Source of the DNA: Chrysophaeum taylorii
Lineage: Eukaryota; Sar; Pelagophyceae; Pelagomonadales; Pelagomonadaceae
Direction: 5' to 3'
NCBI GenBank assembly: GCA_029834535.1
Contig: JAQMWT010000024.1
Location: 186,001-250,000, forward strand
DNA: 64,000 nucleotides
Positions 33,533 to 42,945 of the stretch are shown piece after piece (positions within the stretch are counted from its first letter, which is position 1; each line of letters begins with the position of its first letter). The notes below the pieces were generated by a model. That model made no database searches and had not been told where the DNA came from. It was given only the letters and a program-made list of their open reading frames with translations. Made by a program: the position numbers and the translations under genes.

Positions 33533-34250
33533 TATATACGGTGATGAACACCATCATCCGACACTTCATTGGGATGCTGTCATTATATTTTCCGATTCCC
33601 GAATCCTTGCGATGGGCCACGAGCTCGTCGTTCAAAGTTACGCCCCGCGATCTATCTCATCCCAACGATGTCGCTATCCACAGTTCAATCCAGATGTGAC
33701 CACTTGGCAGTATATTCTCTTTGGTCCTCTCAGCTTCGCTCTTGGCTCTGCTTCACTCTCCTGCCTCTCACTTTCTTTCGATGTCCTCGAATCTCCTTTT
33801 TCGCTCTCTTGTCTCTCCGTGCTTCTTTTGAGGCGGACAGCCTGGCGGGTGCTTGCAACGTCCCTCGTCGCTTTCTCTCTCTCGCAACTCCATTTTGCCT
33901 ATTTTTGTGCCCGAATGAGTGCGCGTTCCTTTTAACCGTCTTTCATGCGTGCCGGACCCTAAAGTTGCGCCTGGTGGAAGGCGCTTGCCATGATAATACC
34001 TGCCGCAACAAGCTGTAATCGGAATAATCGCCCACTTTGACCTTCGCTCCCTCTGCGCTCATCCATCCTCAGTCTGGCTCCTTGAGTAGAAATGGAGTTG
34101 CATAGCATACTAATCATATAGGTGTTGTTGGTACTGTTTTTGTATTTTAAGACTGCTAATAATAAGTCGAGCTAACGTCAGAAAGCGTCACCATCGTCGA
34201 CCAAGGAGAGGCCGAGTTGTTAGCTCCGAATGCAGGAGGAGTTTAGGAGT
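33533..34250. other. 3' flank of NRPS-like copy 2
   Basis: Homologous to 23500-24105 up to about 34125, with indels. The remaining 125 bp are AT-rich and unique. No gene. Confidence 0.5.
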
Positions 34251-34254
34251 AGAC

Positions 34255-34560
34255 AAGTGCAGGCCAGTAAGTTCACCTACTCCCAATCTCTAACCCCAGT
34301 AAGTTCACCTGGTCCCAGTAAGTTTCGTATAAGTTCACCTGGTCAGTAAGTTCACCTAACTCACACCAACTCCTTTGAGCTCGTAGCTCTCGCCTCCGCC
34401 AATCTAAGCTGCTTTGATCCGCACGCAAAAGCCCTTTACTCTAAAAACCCCAGTATGTTCACCTGGTCCCAGTTTCACCTGGTCACTCAGTTCACCTAGT
34501 CCCAATCTCTAACCCCAGTAAGTTCATCTTGTCCCAGTAAGTTCACCTATAGTGCGCGTG
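34255..34560. repeat. CCAGTAAGTTCACCTGGTC minisatellite, left arm
   Basis: About ten degenerate units of CCAGTAAGTTCACCTGGTC and CCAATCTCTAACC. The same array recurs at 40390-40740 (inverted), 49155-49510, 57760-58080 and 59355-59638 (inverted). Each contains a CCAACCTTTGAGTT/CTTTGATCCGCAC spacer. Confidence 0.9.
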
Positions 34561-34562
34561 TA

Positions 34563-35160
34563 GACGCCGGGAGGGGGCTTATCGGTATTGCGCAGCACGT
34601 GTGGGGTAGGGTGGAGTCGTCGACCCAGAAGAGCAAATCCTCGGGGTTGCCGATCGACAGAGAGCCACGTAGAGCTGGACGTGGCAGAAGACGGGCTTGG
34701 GAAAGAGGACGCCGACCTCGCGGGGCGTCTGGCCCTGGCTCTTGTTGATCGTTTGGCGTAGGCGGGCCTTAAGCGATACAGGTTGGAGGAGCCTCGGTGA
34801 CAACGACATGATCGATCATGTATCTGGTACCGTTACAGTGGCCGTGCGACGGGTCGAGGTTGCGAAGACATTAAGCTCGCGATCAAAGTCAGCATGCCCT
34901 TTGGTTGTCAGGGAGTTGAAAACTCTACTGTAAAGAGCGAGGCGTCGTCTTCCGACCCAACCTAGTCTCCCGAAAAGAACTCCGACGCCTCGTCTCCGGG
35001 AAAAAAAGGCCGCGGTCATGCGCGCGTTGTCAGCATCGACAACATCGTTTCGACGGGGCGTGAGAATGGCGCGCTGAAAGAGCCGCCGCGGGTCGTGGAA
35101 ATAGTCTGCGAGGTCGCCGTAGACGGCTTGGTGGATCACTGTCTGGCTCTCGCGCCTACC
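34563..35160 (-). pseudogene. Helitron/PIF1-type helicase C-terminal remnant, copy 1
   Basis: Two minus frames: 35139-34816 has A-I-L-T-P-R-R-N-D-V-V-D-A-D-N (RAILTPxNxDVxxxN in Helitron helicases) and F-N-S-L-T-T-K-G; 34809-34579 has T-I-N-K-S-Q-G-Q-T and [10 protein letters not shown] (helicase motifs V and VI, TINKSQGQT and HGQLYVALSR). A stop and frame change separate them and the N-terminal helicase and Rep domains are missing. It is a non-functional fragment used as an element arm. Of five copies in the window this has the longest readable frames. Confidence 0.8.
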
Positions 35161-35204
35161 TGATCCTTACTCTCGCGCCTACCTGACCCTTACCCTAAAT
35201 CGAG

Positions 35205-35890
35205 GGACAGACAAACTGGGCGGGGCCCGTCCTCTCTTCGCCTGCCCCACGCCTCGGCGATGACCCCGACTAGGTCCCGCGTACTTATCTCCGCCCGTCA
35301 GGCACATCCCTCATACCCCACAAACCCACCCACATCCTTCATGCTCCCCACACACACCCCCCCCTCTTAGCAGTCGACATTTAAAGACAGACAAACTTAT
35401 CTCCGCCCGTCAGGCACATCCCTCATACCCCACAAACCCACCCACATCCTTCATGCTCCCCAAACACACCCCCCCTCTTAGCAGTCGACATTTAAAGACA
35501 GACAAACAGACAAACAGACCATCTACCGTGAGTGGGGGATCGCCAACGCATTAGGCCGGGCTCGCTGTGCCCTCACCGCCCTCACCCATGTCGCCGCCTC
35601 GGGGAACCCCGCCCAGGCCGCCCGATCCCAGCAGGACGTCACCCTTCATCGCACATACGTCCGGCGGCAGCATGCGTACGACCTACGGGCGGGGCCCGTC
35701 CTCTCTTCGCCTGCCCCACGCCAAGCGATGACCCCGACTAGGTCCCGCGTACTTATCTCCGCCCGTCAGGCACATCCCTCATACCCCACAAACCCACCCA
35801 CATCCTTCATGCTCCCCACACACACCCCCCCCCTCTTAGCAGTCGACATTTAAAGACAGACAAACAGACAGACAAACAAACAAACAAACA
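35205..35890 (+). repeat. Tandem LINE-A 3' ends, plus orientation
   Basis: Three successive 3' fragments, each ending in CCTCTTAGCAGTCGACATTT, AAAGACA and a GACA/AACA tail (tails near 35396, 35505 and 35865-35890). The third includes coding for the LINE C-terminus (Y-R-E-W-G-I-A-N-A-L-G-R-A-R). A short inverted copy, 35890-35968, follows. Confidence 0.8.
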
Positions 35891-35969
35891 TCTGTCTTTA
35901 AATGTCGACTGCTAAGAGGGGGGGGGGTGTGTGTGGGGAGCATGAAGGATGTGGGTGGGTTTGTGGGGT

Positions 35970-36833
35970 AACAAACATCTGTCGATTAGTAGTTAGGACT
36001 CTAAGGTTATTAAATGCAGAGCGGGCGTGGAAGGGGGGCAGCTCGGAGTGGTCGATCAGAAATTCGAGAGCAAAGGAAAGCGGAATGAGCGAGGGCAAGC
36101 TACTTACGGCGCGATAAATCCCAAGACGACGAATGTCTGTGAGGGCGCGAGCGAACGAACAGGCGTGTCCGGGCGTACGGCGAGGGAGGCGGCGAGAAGG
36201 AGCATGATGGTGCGGCGGTCTTGAAGGGTATTATTATTGCGCACAATCTCGATGTTGCCCAAGACGATGATGAATGCCGGCGGGGGCGCCAGCAAACGAA
36301 CAGGCGGGTCCAGCCCCAGACTAGGCGTGCGGGGCGAAGGAGGGGGGGTGTGTGGGGCCTCGGTGGAAACCAGCCCGCCCGAGGCGCACTCTGCGGGCCG
36401 ACGGCGAGGGAGGCGGCGAGATGGAGCATTATACCGAAGCGGCGGCTTTGAAGGGGTTTTGTTTGGAGTAAACTCGAATGCGGAGCGTGCGCTGAACAAA
36501 AGCAGCTTTGATTGGCGGGAGTCCGAGCGTCGAGCGGAAAGGAGAACTGTGGTGAGTAGGAGGAAGGACGCTGACGCAATAATCTGATTACAGGAGGGGG
36601 CGGCCAAAAACTATAGCCTAACCGTCGCCAGGGGGGGCGTTGGCGTTTCTGTAAGCGTCTCGGCGCTCCCTGAAGTGTGCCTGCGCGCAATGCCGGAGGT
36701 GGCTGCACCGCCTTAGAAATACTGGAGGCCCGCTAGGAGGAGACGCGGACCTTCTTCACAACGTACACGACTACGCGCGAAGTCGACGACCCCCCACCCA
36801 CGTAATAAACACGAAACTATTTGAGCAAAAATA
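35970..36833. other. 5' flank of the TauD gene, with an internal imperfect direct repeat
   Basis: 35970-35992 is a CTGTCGATTAGTAGTTAGGA sequence also found at 50195-50215 and, inverted, at 58674-58695. 36130-36225 and 36280-36450 share blocks (GAACGAACAGGCG; GGCGAGGGAGGCGGCGAGA). Open frames on both strands here are not recognisable. Confidence 0.5.
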
Positions 36834-38024
36834 ATGGTTGGGGGCATGATCCTCCGGCGCGTGGCGGCGTACCCCGCAGCGCGCGTCGGGTACCCCGCGG
36901 ACCCGGTGGCCTTCGATGGGACCGTCGCGAGCTGGGGGAAGCAGATGGGCTGGGGTAGCGGTTCTTACGTTGATAGGGTTGTCGCGGAGCGCGAGGTCCG
37001 ATTGGAGCGGATTTCGGAGGATTTGGATTGGGGGTGCGCCTTTACGGGGATCGGCCTCGACGAGCCCGAGGCGAGAACCGAGGAGTTTCACGCGGTCTTG
37101 GCCGACCTGATCCACCGTTTCCAACTCGTCCTGTTCAAGCGACAGCGGTTGACTCCCGAGCGTCACGTCGAGTTGGCGAGAAAACTCTGCCCACATCTCG
37201 GCGCCAAGCTGCCTCCCACCTCCGCCGCCGACAACGGCTTCAAGCCAGAGGACCTCGTCCCGGGGCTCCCGGAGATCGCCGTGCTCGGATCGAAACCGTT
37301 CGACGATCCGTCAAACTACTACGGCAAGCCGGTCAACAACAGCGTCAAGGGTGTGCAGTGGCCACTCTTCGGGCCGTGTTCGTGGCACTGCGACGGCGCG
37401 GCCTTCGAAACCCCGGGCTCCTTCACCTTCGTTCACATGCCGCGGGCTCCGGTCAAAGGCCAGGGCGGGGCGACCCTCTACGGCTCCGGCTACGACGTCT
37501 ACGATTCCCTGCCGGAAGACCTTCGGCAGCGAGCCGAGAAGGCGACGATAAGGTACATCGAGGACGGCGCGTGGGAGTTCGAGTACGACATGAAGCACAA
37601 CGGGATGCGAAGACTCAACAAACCTGGCCAAGTCGAGACTACGTGGCACCACCAGCACCGCCTCGTGCAGACTCACCCCGTCACCGGCAGGAAAGCCGTC
37701 TGGACCGCGCCGGCCAACGTCATGGCCGCGGACGACCAGGACCTCGTCGAGGCCGTTCTCGAGTGCGGGATCAAACGTACCTACGCACACTTCTACGACG
37801 ATGGCGACGTCTGCATCAGCGACGACCGCGCGATGCTTCACTCTACGACTCCCTTTGGTCCTGATGCCGGCGCCCGCATCCTCCACCGCTGCGGCACCGA
37901 GCTCCGCTCCCTCCCGAACCGGCGCAAGTCCTTCCAGTACCTCTACAACGTCCCCGGCTCGAACCTCAACGGCCAGATGTCCTTCAAGCCTGGACACGAC
38001 CTCGCTCCTGCACAAATTGAGTGA
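36834..38024 (+). CDS. TauD/TfdA-family Fe(II)/2-oxoglutarate dioxygenase
   Basis: 396 aa, one exon, ATG at 36834. The iron-binding facial triad is visible: His185-x-Asp187 in S-W-H-C-D-G-A-A-F and the distal His336 in A-M-L-H-S-T-T-P-F-G; an Arg for 2-oxoglutarate follows at R348 or R352. The H-P-V-T-G-R-K-A-V-W segment is also typical of the family. It would couple 2-oxoglutarate decarboxylation to hydroxylation of a small substrate; taurine itself is not implied. No signal peptide. The length exceeds bacterial TauD (about 280 aa), with extra N-terminal sequence. The gene is intact although enclosed by mobile-element remnants on both sides in mirror arrangement. Confidence 0.88.
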   Translation: MVGGMILRRVAAYPAARVGYPADPVAFDGTVASWGKQMGWGSGSYVDRVVAEREVRLERISEDLDWGCAFTGIGLDEPEARTEEFHAVLADLIHRFQLVLFKRQRLTPERHVELARKLCPHLGAKLPPTSAADNGFKPEDLVPGLPEIAVLGSKPFDDPSNYYGKPVNNSVKGVQWPLFGPCSWHCDGAAFETPGSFTFVHMPRAPVKGQGGATLYGSGYDVYDSLPEDLRQRAEKATIRYIEDGAWEFEYDMKHNGMRRLNKPGQVETTWHHQHRLVQTHPVTGRKAVWTAPANVMAADDQDLVEAVLECGIKRTYAHFYDDGDVCISDDRAMLHSTTPFGPDAGARILHRCGTELRSLPNRRKSFQYLYNVPGSNLNGQMSFKPGHDLAPAQIE

Positions 38025-38075
38025 TTGATTGCAATTGCAATTGCAATCGGAATTGATTGATCACCGCTGTACAGT

Positions 38076-38141
38076 ACAATTTAATTTGATTTAATTTAAT
38101 TTAATTTGATTTAATTTAATTTAATTTAATTTAATTTAATT
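38076..38141. repeat. (TTTAA)n AT-rich microsatellite
   Basis: About 13 units of TTTAA/TTTGA just downstream of the dioxygenase stop, preceded by a GCAATT repeat at 38030-38050. It probably lies in the 3' UTR or terminator region. Confidence 0.9.
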
Positions 38142-38249
38142 CTTCACCCACCTAATATTCGTCGCTCGCGGGCAGCAAACTCTTCACGCGATAATAACGA
38201 TCTCAGTCGGCATTATATCGTCTGCCCGGGAAGATGGCGACGTGCTTTG

Positions 38250-38795
38250 TCTTTTAATGTCGACTGCTAAGAGGGGGGTGTGTGTGGGGAGCATGAAGGA
38301 TTCGGGTGGGTTTGTGGGGTAGGAGGGATGTGCCTGAAGGGCGGAGATAAGTACGCGGGACCTAGTCGGGGTCATCGCCGAGTCGTGAGTGTGTGTCTTT
38401 AAATGTCGACTGCTAAGAGGGGGGTGTGTGTGGGTGTCTTTAAATGTCGGCTGTTTGTTTGTCTTTAAATGTCGACTGCTAAGACTCTAGTAAGAGGGGT
38501 GTGTGTGGGGAGCATGAAGGATGTGGGTGGGTGTGTGGGGTAGGAGGGATATGCCTGACGGGCGGAGATAAGTACGCGGGACCTAGTCGGGGTCATCGCC
38601 GAGTCGTGAGTGTGTGTCTTTAAATGTCGACTGCTAAGAGGGGGGTGTGTGTGGGTGTCTTTAAATGTCGACTGTTTGTTTGTCTTTAAATGTCGACTGC
38701 TAAGAGGGGGGTGTGTGTGGGGAGCATGAAGGATGTGGGTGGGTGTGTGGGGTAGGAGGGATGTGCCTGACGGGCGGAGATAAGTACGCGGGACC
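38250..38795 (-). repeat. Nested LINE-A 3' ends, minus orientation
   Basis: Four or five tail-to-tail truncated copies, each beginning TCTTTAAATGTCGACTGCTA and AGAGGGG on plus, at about 38252, 38397, 38461, 38617 and 38680. They mirror the plus-oriented array at 35205-35890 across the TauD gene. Confidence 0.85.
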
Positions 38796-39853
38796 TAGTC
38801 GGGGTCATCGCCGAGTCGTGGGGCAGGCGAAGAGAGGACGGGCCCCGCCCGTAGGTCGCACGCATGCTGCCGCCGGACGTATGTGCGACGAAGGGTGACG
38901 TCCTGCTGGGATCGGGCGGCCTGGGTGGGGTTCCCCGAGGCGGCGACATGGGTGAGGGCGGTGAGGGCACAGCGAGCCCGGCCTAATGCGTTGGCGATCC
39001 CCCACTCACGGTAGATGCGGCGAGTTTGGGCCGCCTTTGCCTCTGTGAAGTTGGCGCAGCCGCTTGCCACCCAGGTTCGCGCAGCGATGCGCTCTGCGCA
39101 TGTTTGGACGAGAGCGTGGCACGCCGCGCTGGCCTCACCGAAGGCACCAAAGACGAGGCCGGCGACGGTGCCGTAGCTACGTAGCCGCTGTTCGACAGGG
39201 CCCAAGAAGCCAGGCGGTGGTGCTGTACCCTTACCCTGATCGCCGACTGCGGTTGCGATGGAGGACGGTGCCTCATGAATCCTGAGCCTTGCGAGGGCAT
39301 CCGCCCTCCCGGCGTAGGTTGGCACCTATTCGCCTCCCGGGCGGGCCGGTTGGCAGCCGGAACGTTCGCAGTGGGACGGGGTATGGCCGGGGGGCGAAGA
39401 CGGAAGGTTATCGACGAGTTGGTTGTCAGTCACATCGCGGTCTCCTCGTCGCATGGCGACAAGCTTGATGGTCACTCTCCGCCGACCGACCTTTCGGCGC
39501 TCCTCGTCTACAGGCCCGTGATTCCGGACTGGCTCCTGTCGGTCCGGCCTGGCTCCCATGCTCGGGAGAGGTCTGAAGTTAGTTAGTTAGTTAGGTGCTG
39601 TACCCGGCTGGGGGATGATGGCGTCGATGCCGCGGGCGTGAGCGAGGTATTCGGAGTGGACTTGCGCTGTGCGCCGATCGACAGGCGACGGGTGGGAGGG
39701 ATGGAGGGTGTGGGCGGTGTACAATGAACCCCAAGCAAGGGTTTTGATGTCGTAGAGTTGCTCGTCCCCCGATTTAGGGTAAGGATCAGGTAGGCCCGCG
39801 AGCCAGGCATTGATCCCCAAGCCGTCTAAAGCGACCTCGCGGACTATTTCCAC
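38795..39853 (-). pseudogene. LINE-A reverse-transcriptase protein, C-terminal part, split by an insertion
   Basis: Two minus blocks: 39853-39606 (ends G-I-D-A-I-I-P-Q-P-G-T-A-P) and 39230-38795 (P-P-G-F-L-G-P-V-E-Q-R-L-R-S-Y-G, then V-F-G-A-F-G-E-A-S-A-A-C-H-A-L-V). Y-D-I-K-T-L and F-G-A-F-G-E-A-S are, as I recall, typical of the C-terminal region of algal RT proteins. A 363-bp element with 12-bp target duplications interrupts it; without the insert the frame is continuous. The 5' side is cut by the helicase arm near 39815. Confidence 0.75.
39231..39593. mobile_element. 363-bp retroinsertion with GTTA tail and 12-bp target duplication
   Basis: GGTGCTGTACCC occurs at 39219-39230 and 39594-39605. 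The insert ends CGGGAGAGGTCTGAAGTTAG followed by TTAG units, the same 3' end as the insert at 47403-47698. It splits the LINE-A frame. The 5' parts of the two inserts differ, as expected for 5'-truncated or chimeric retrocopies of one non-LTR family. Confidence 0.8.
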
Positions 39854-40400
39854 GACCCGCTGCGGCTCTTTCAGCGCGCCATTCTCACGCCCCGTCGAAA
39901 CGATGTTGTCGATGCTGACAACGCGCGCATGACCGCGGCCTTTTTTTCCCGGAGACGAGGCGTCGGAGTTCTTTTAGGCAGACTAGGTTGGGTCGGAAGA
40001 CGACGCCTCGCTCTTTACAGTCGAGTTTTCGACTCCCTGACAACCAACGGCATGCTGGCTTTGAGCGCGAGCTTAAGGTCTTCGCAACCTCGACCCGTCG
40101 CACGGCCACTGCAACGGTACCAGATACATGATCGATCGTGTCGTTGTCACCGAGGCTCCTCCAACCTGTATCGCTTAAGGCCCGCCTACGCCAAACGATC
40201 AACAAGAGCCAGGGCCAGACGCCCCGCGAGGTCCGCGTCCTCTTGCCCACAAGCCCGTCTTCTGTCACGTCCAGCTCTACGTGGCTCTCTGTCGATCGGC
40301 AATCCCGGGGATGTACTCTTCTGAGTCGACGACTCCACCCTACCCCACACGTGCTACGCAACACCTATAAGCCCCCTCCCGGCGTCTACACGCGCACTAT
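39815..40400 (+). pseudogene. Helitron-type helicase C-terminal remnant, copy 2
   Basis: Plus orientation, mirror of 34563-35160. Reads D-L-A-D-Y-F-H-D-P, A-I-L-T-P-R-R-N-D-V and, in a second frame, [13 protein letters not shown]. It has frame changes and an in-frame stop near 39827. Confidence 0.75.
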
Positions 40401-40740
40401 AGGCGAACTTACTGGGACCAGGTGAACTTACTGGAACCAGGTGAACTTACTGGGGTTAGAGATTGGGACTAGGTGAACTTTGTGACCAGATGAACTTCCT
40501 GGGTCCAAGTGAACCTGCTGGGGTTTTTAGAGTAAACTCAAAGGAGAGCAGCGTGTGCGGATCAAAGCAGCTTAGATTGGCGGGGGTGACGGCGACGAGT
40601 TCAAAGGAGAGTGGATGTGAGCACGAGTGGGTTTACGCCGAATTTACTGGGGTTAGAGATTGGGACTAGGTGAACTTAACGGGAACAAGTGAACCTCCTG
40701 GGATTAGAGATTGGGACTAGGTGAACTTACTGGCCTGCAC
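40390..40740. repeat. GGTGAACTTACTGGGACCAG minisatellite, right arm
   Basis: Inverted equivalent of 34255-34560; ends ACTTACTGGCCTGCACTTGT. A further degenerate unit is seen at 40900-40945. Confidence 0.9.
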
Positions 40741-40745
40741 TTGTC

Positions 40746-41022
40746 CCAATGTATTTTCCCCAACTAAACTACCACCAATCTTTTTTTCCTGTTAGTAACC
40801 CCCCAACTGCACAAAAATTTTACCAAAGTCTCAAACCCTCTAATTTGACGACTTTTCCCCTTTTGCTTCTCAGCTGAACCCGCTCGAAACCGCTTGAGAT
40901 TTGGGACCAGATTTGGGACCAAGTGAACATACTGGCCTGCATATACTAACGTCCGGTGGGATGCTGTCTGCACTGTTCTGGTTGCAGGCGCGTTGAAAGA
41001 CAAAACAACGCAGTAGAGAACG
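40746..41022. other. Spacer right of the inverted-arm composite
   Basis: AT-rich, with short minisatellite-like units at 40895-40945. No gene. Confidence 0.4.
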
Positions 41023-41271
41023 ATGCGCCTGATCACTTTGCTTGTGAGCCTGGTCGCGTTGGTGGGTGGCGAGCAGCACGCGAAAAAAGAGCCGAAACGT
41101 CTCCGAGGCGCACACATCGAGCGCCCGTTGTCGTATCGCGCGCGGCTGGATGCCATAAAGAAGTCAATGTTCCACACGCACGAAAAAAGAGTGCCCGTGC
41201 CCGCGAAGACTCGCGCCGGTAAAAACGGCAACAAAATACCAAATGTTCATTCGATCCAAAAGCATTCCTAG
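41023..41271 (+). CDS. Possible small secreted basic protein
   Basis: 82 codons from ATG 41023. Residues 1-17 (M-R-L-I-T-L-L-V-S-L-V-A-L-V-G-G-E) look like a signal peptide; the rest is Lys/Arg-rich without cysteines. Function unknown. It may be a first exon or a chance frame. Confidence 0.35.
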   Translation: MRLITLLVSLVALVGGEQHAKKEPKRLRGAHIERPLSYRARLDAIKKSMFHTHEKRVPVPAKTRAGKNGNKIPNVHSIQKHS

Positions 41272-42945
41272 CTTATTTTTCGTTGCCGAGACGACGCCCC
41301 TTTGCCGAGACGACGCCCCTTTTTTTTTCTTCTTAAAAGCGGAGTGCCCCGCTCTCGAATTCTCCTACACGACGGCATCTCATTTTCGGCGACCCTATCT
41401 TTAACACCAAGAGTCCGGGGGCGGCAGGAATACGGAAGGTTTGCCTCGCGCTCGAAAAGGTGTCACGGTCCCGCGCCACCTTTCCAGGCTATGGTGACCG
41501 ATGTCGCTAACCCTCATTTACTCTAACTAACCCCTTAACTGGTGCTTTGATCATCACAACAACTTTTGAGTTTATTCCTAAACCCCCGAACTGCATAGCA
41601 CCACGAACTTCCTTCTCGGACGTCCGTTGCTTCAAGGAACCAATTACTCCGCGCGCTTTCTCTCGCAGCTCACGCAGACACTTTTTCCCGCCGCGGCCGA
41701 CGACCTTAACGTCATTCTGCAGGGCACATGAGAGCGCCGACGACGACATTCAAGCAGAAAGACATCAACATCAAGTAAAAAATAGTCGCGCACTGCAATC
41801 GAACGAAGCGCTTCCTTCAAACGGTGCTCTCTTGCCTTATATCGCCTGCATTATGCGCGATCTCTCGGACATGGTTCGCGCCACTACCGACCTGATGACT
41901 TCTCGAACTGCGAGCAGCCGTCGAACGCAATGATCGACGGGACGGGTCCACCGCCTGCGCCGTTACCACACCCGAGACGCTCAAAGCCGGCCCGCTCTGC
42001 TATCAGATTACCGGCATTCTTCCGCCGCGGCGTCTCAACTACGACTCCTGGACTGAGCTGGGGGAGTGCGAACACAGGCCGATGCCAACTGGCTGCTGTA
42101 CTATCGCGACGGTCGCCGCGCGCGCGTCGATCCGACCTGGGACCTCAAAATTTGTTTCCGGTGCTGGATAATGCACCTATACCACCAAACCGAGCAATCA
42201 GATGCCCTCGCCAACTTACCGTGTGTTCGCACACCATCCAAGAAGGACAGTAATCTCGAGTACTACGCGTGCCAGACGCTCACTTCGAAGGGACTGTCCC
42301 CTCTCGTCGCGTGCTCGCGTTCAATACCGACCCTCGCGGCGGTCTTATGGCAACATCAAAATTGCTACTAATAGACTCTCCGAATACTGACCACGACCTC
42401 GCCCGTGCCAACCATTTTGCGAGGCGGCCGTCTCCAAGGTCAAGCAGGCCACGGTCGCGACACTCGAAGAGGAATTTTCACGGATCGGACTTCCCTACAT
42501 CAGTCAACGCCGACGACACCATATCATCATTTTTTTAAGATCGAAGCTCAAGCTATCCTCCTGCGTCGCTCCGAACCAATTTTCGCTTGCGACGCAGAGA
42601 ACGCACCGAAGTTGAGAAGAAGAAGAAGAAAGCAGACAGCCTCGGCGCCTCCAAAGGCAAGGCCTACAAGTTTATCGCCGCTACGCTCGCCGCAGCAAAG
42701 GAAGCCTCTGCCAACCTCGCAGGCAGCCCCCAACACCGGCCGCTGGGCGCCCTGTATACTCGGTGTGCCGCATCTAAGCATAATGTTTGATGGCCCTTTC
42801 ATTCATTCTTTCTTTCTTTTCGAAAGGGCGGAGCCTTCATACTTCACGTCCAAAAAGGCTCCGGCATCTGGCGGTCGGTCCATGGGGAGCCGAGTTTTTG
42901 GTCTTCAGACACTTCATCTCCTTAAAATAATAATACTTGGGTTGA
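41272..42945. other. Decayed coding-like region, no intact gene
   Basis: Plus frames are protein-like in short pieces (about 41547-41933; 42000-42060 with I-L-P-P-R-R-L-N-Y-D-S-W-T-E-L; 42066-42371; 42580-42790, Lys/Glu- then Ala-rich) but no frame continues and I recognise no family. It could be the broken 5' part of the LINE that follows. Confidence 0.3.

Larger units (their letters stand above)
24446..34125 (+). repeat. Tandem segmental duplication, copy 2
   Basis: Second copy of the 9.7-kb unit in direct orientation. The right ends of both copies (about 24045-24085 and 34075-34110) resemble the 3' end of the RNase H LINE at 45540-45575 (TGGCTC..GAG..GGAGTTGCA..), so a LINE 3' end may sit at the unit border. 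The duplication is young enough that a 534-residue exon differs by about nine residues. Confidence 0.95.
34252..40745. mobile_element. Inverted-arm (foldback-like) composite enclosing a TauD-family gene
   Basis: The left edge reads ACAAGTGCAGGCCAGTAAG and the right edge, near 40725-40745, is its reverse complement. Inside each edge is a minisatellite (34260-34555; 40390-40735), then a Helitron-type helicase remnant (minus on the left, plus on the right), then LINE-A 3' ends (plus on the left, minus on the right), with the TauD gene in the centre. A compact relative with the same ends and arms lies at 57757-59638. No target-site duplication is evident. Whether the whole block moves as a unit is inference. 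Confidence 0.6.

Noticed and set aside
34255-34560. Regular repeat-spacer pattern resembling a CRISPR array
   Set aside because: Units are degenerate, spacing is irregular, spacers are repeats themselves, the genome is eukaryotic, and no cas genes are present.
36100-36708. 203-codon minus frame beside the TauD gene
   Set aside because: Arg/Pro/Ser-rich, overlaps an imperfect direct repeat, competes with open frames on the other strand; no family resemblance.
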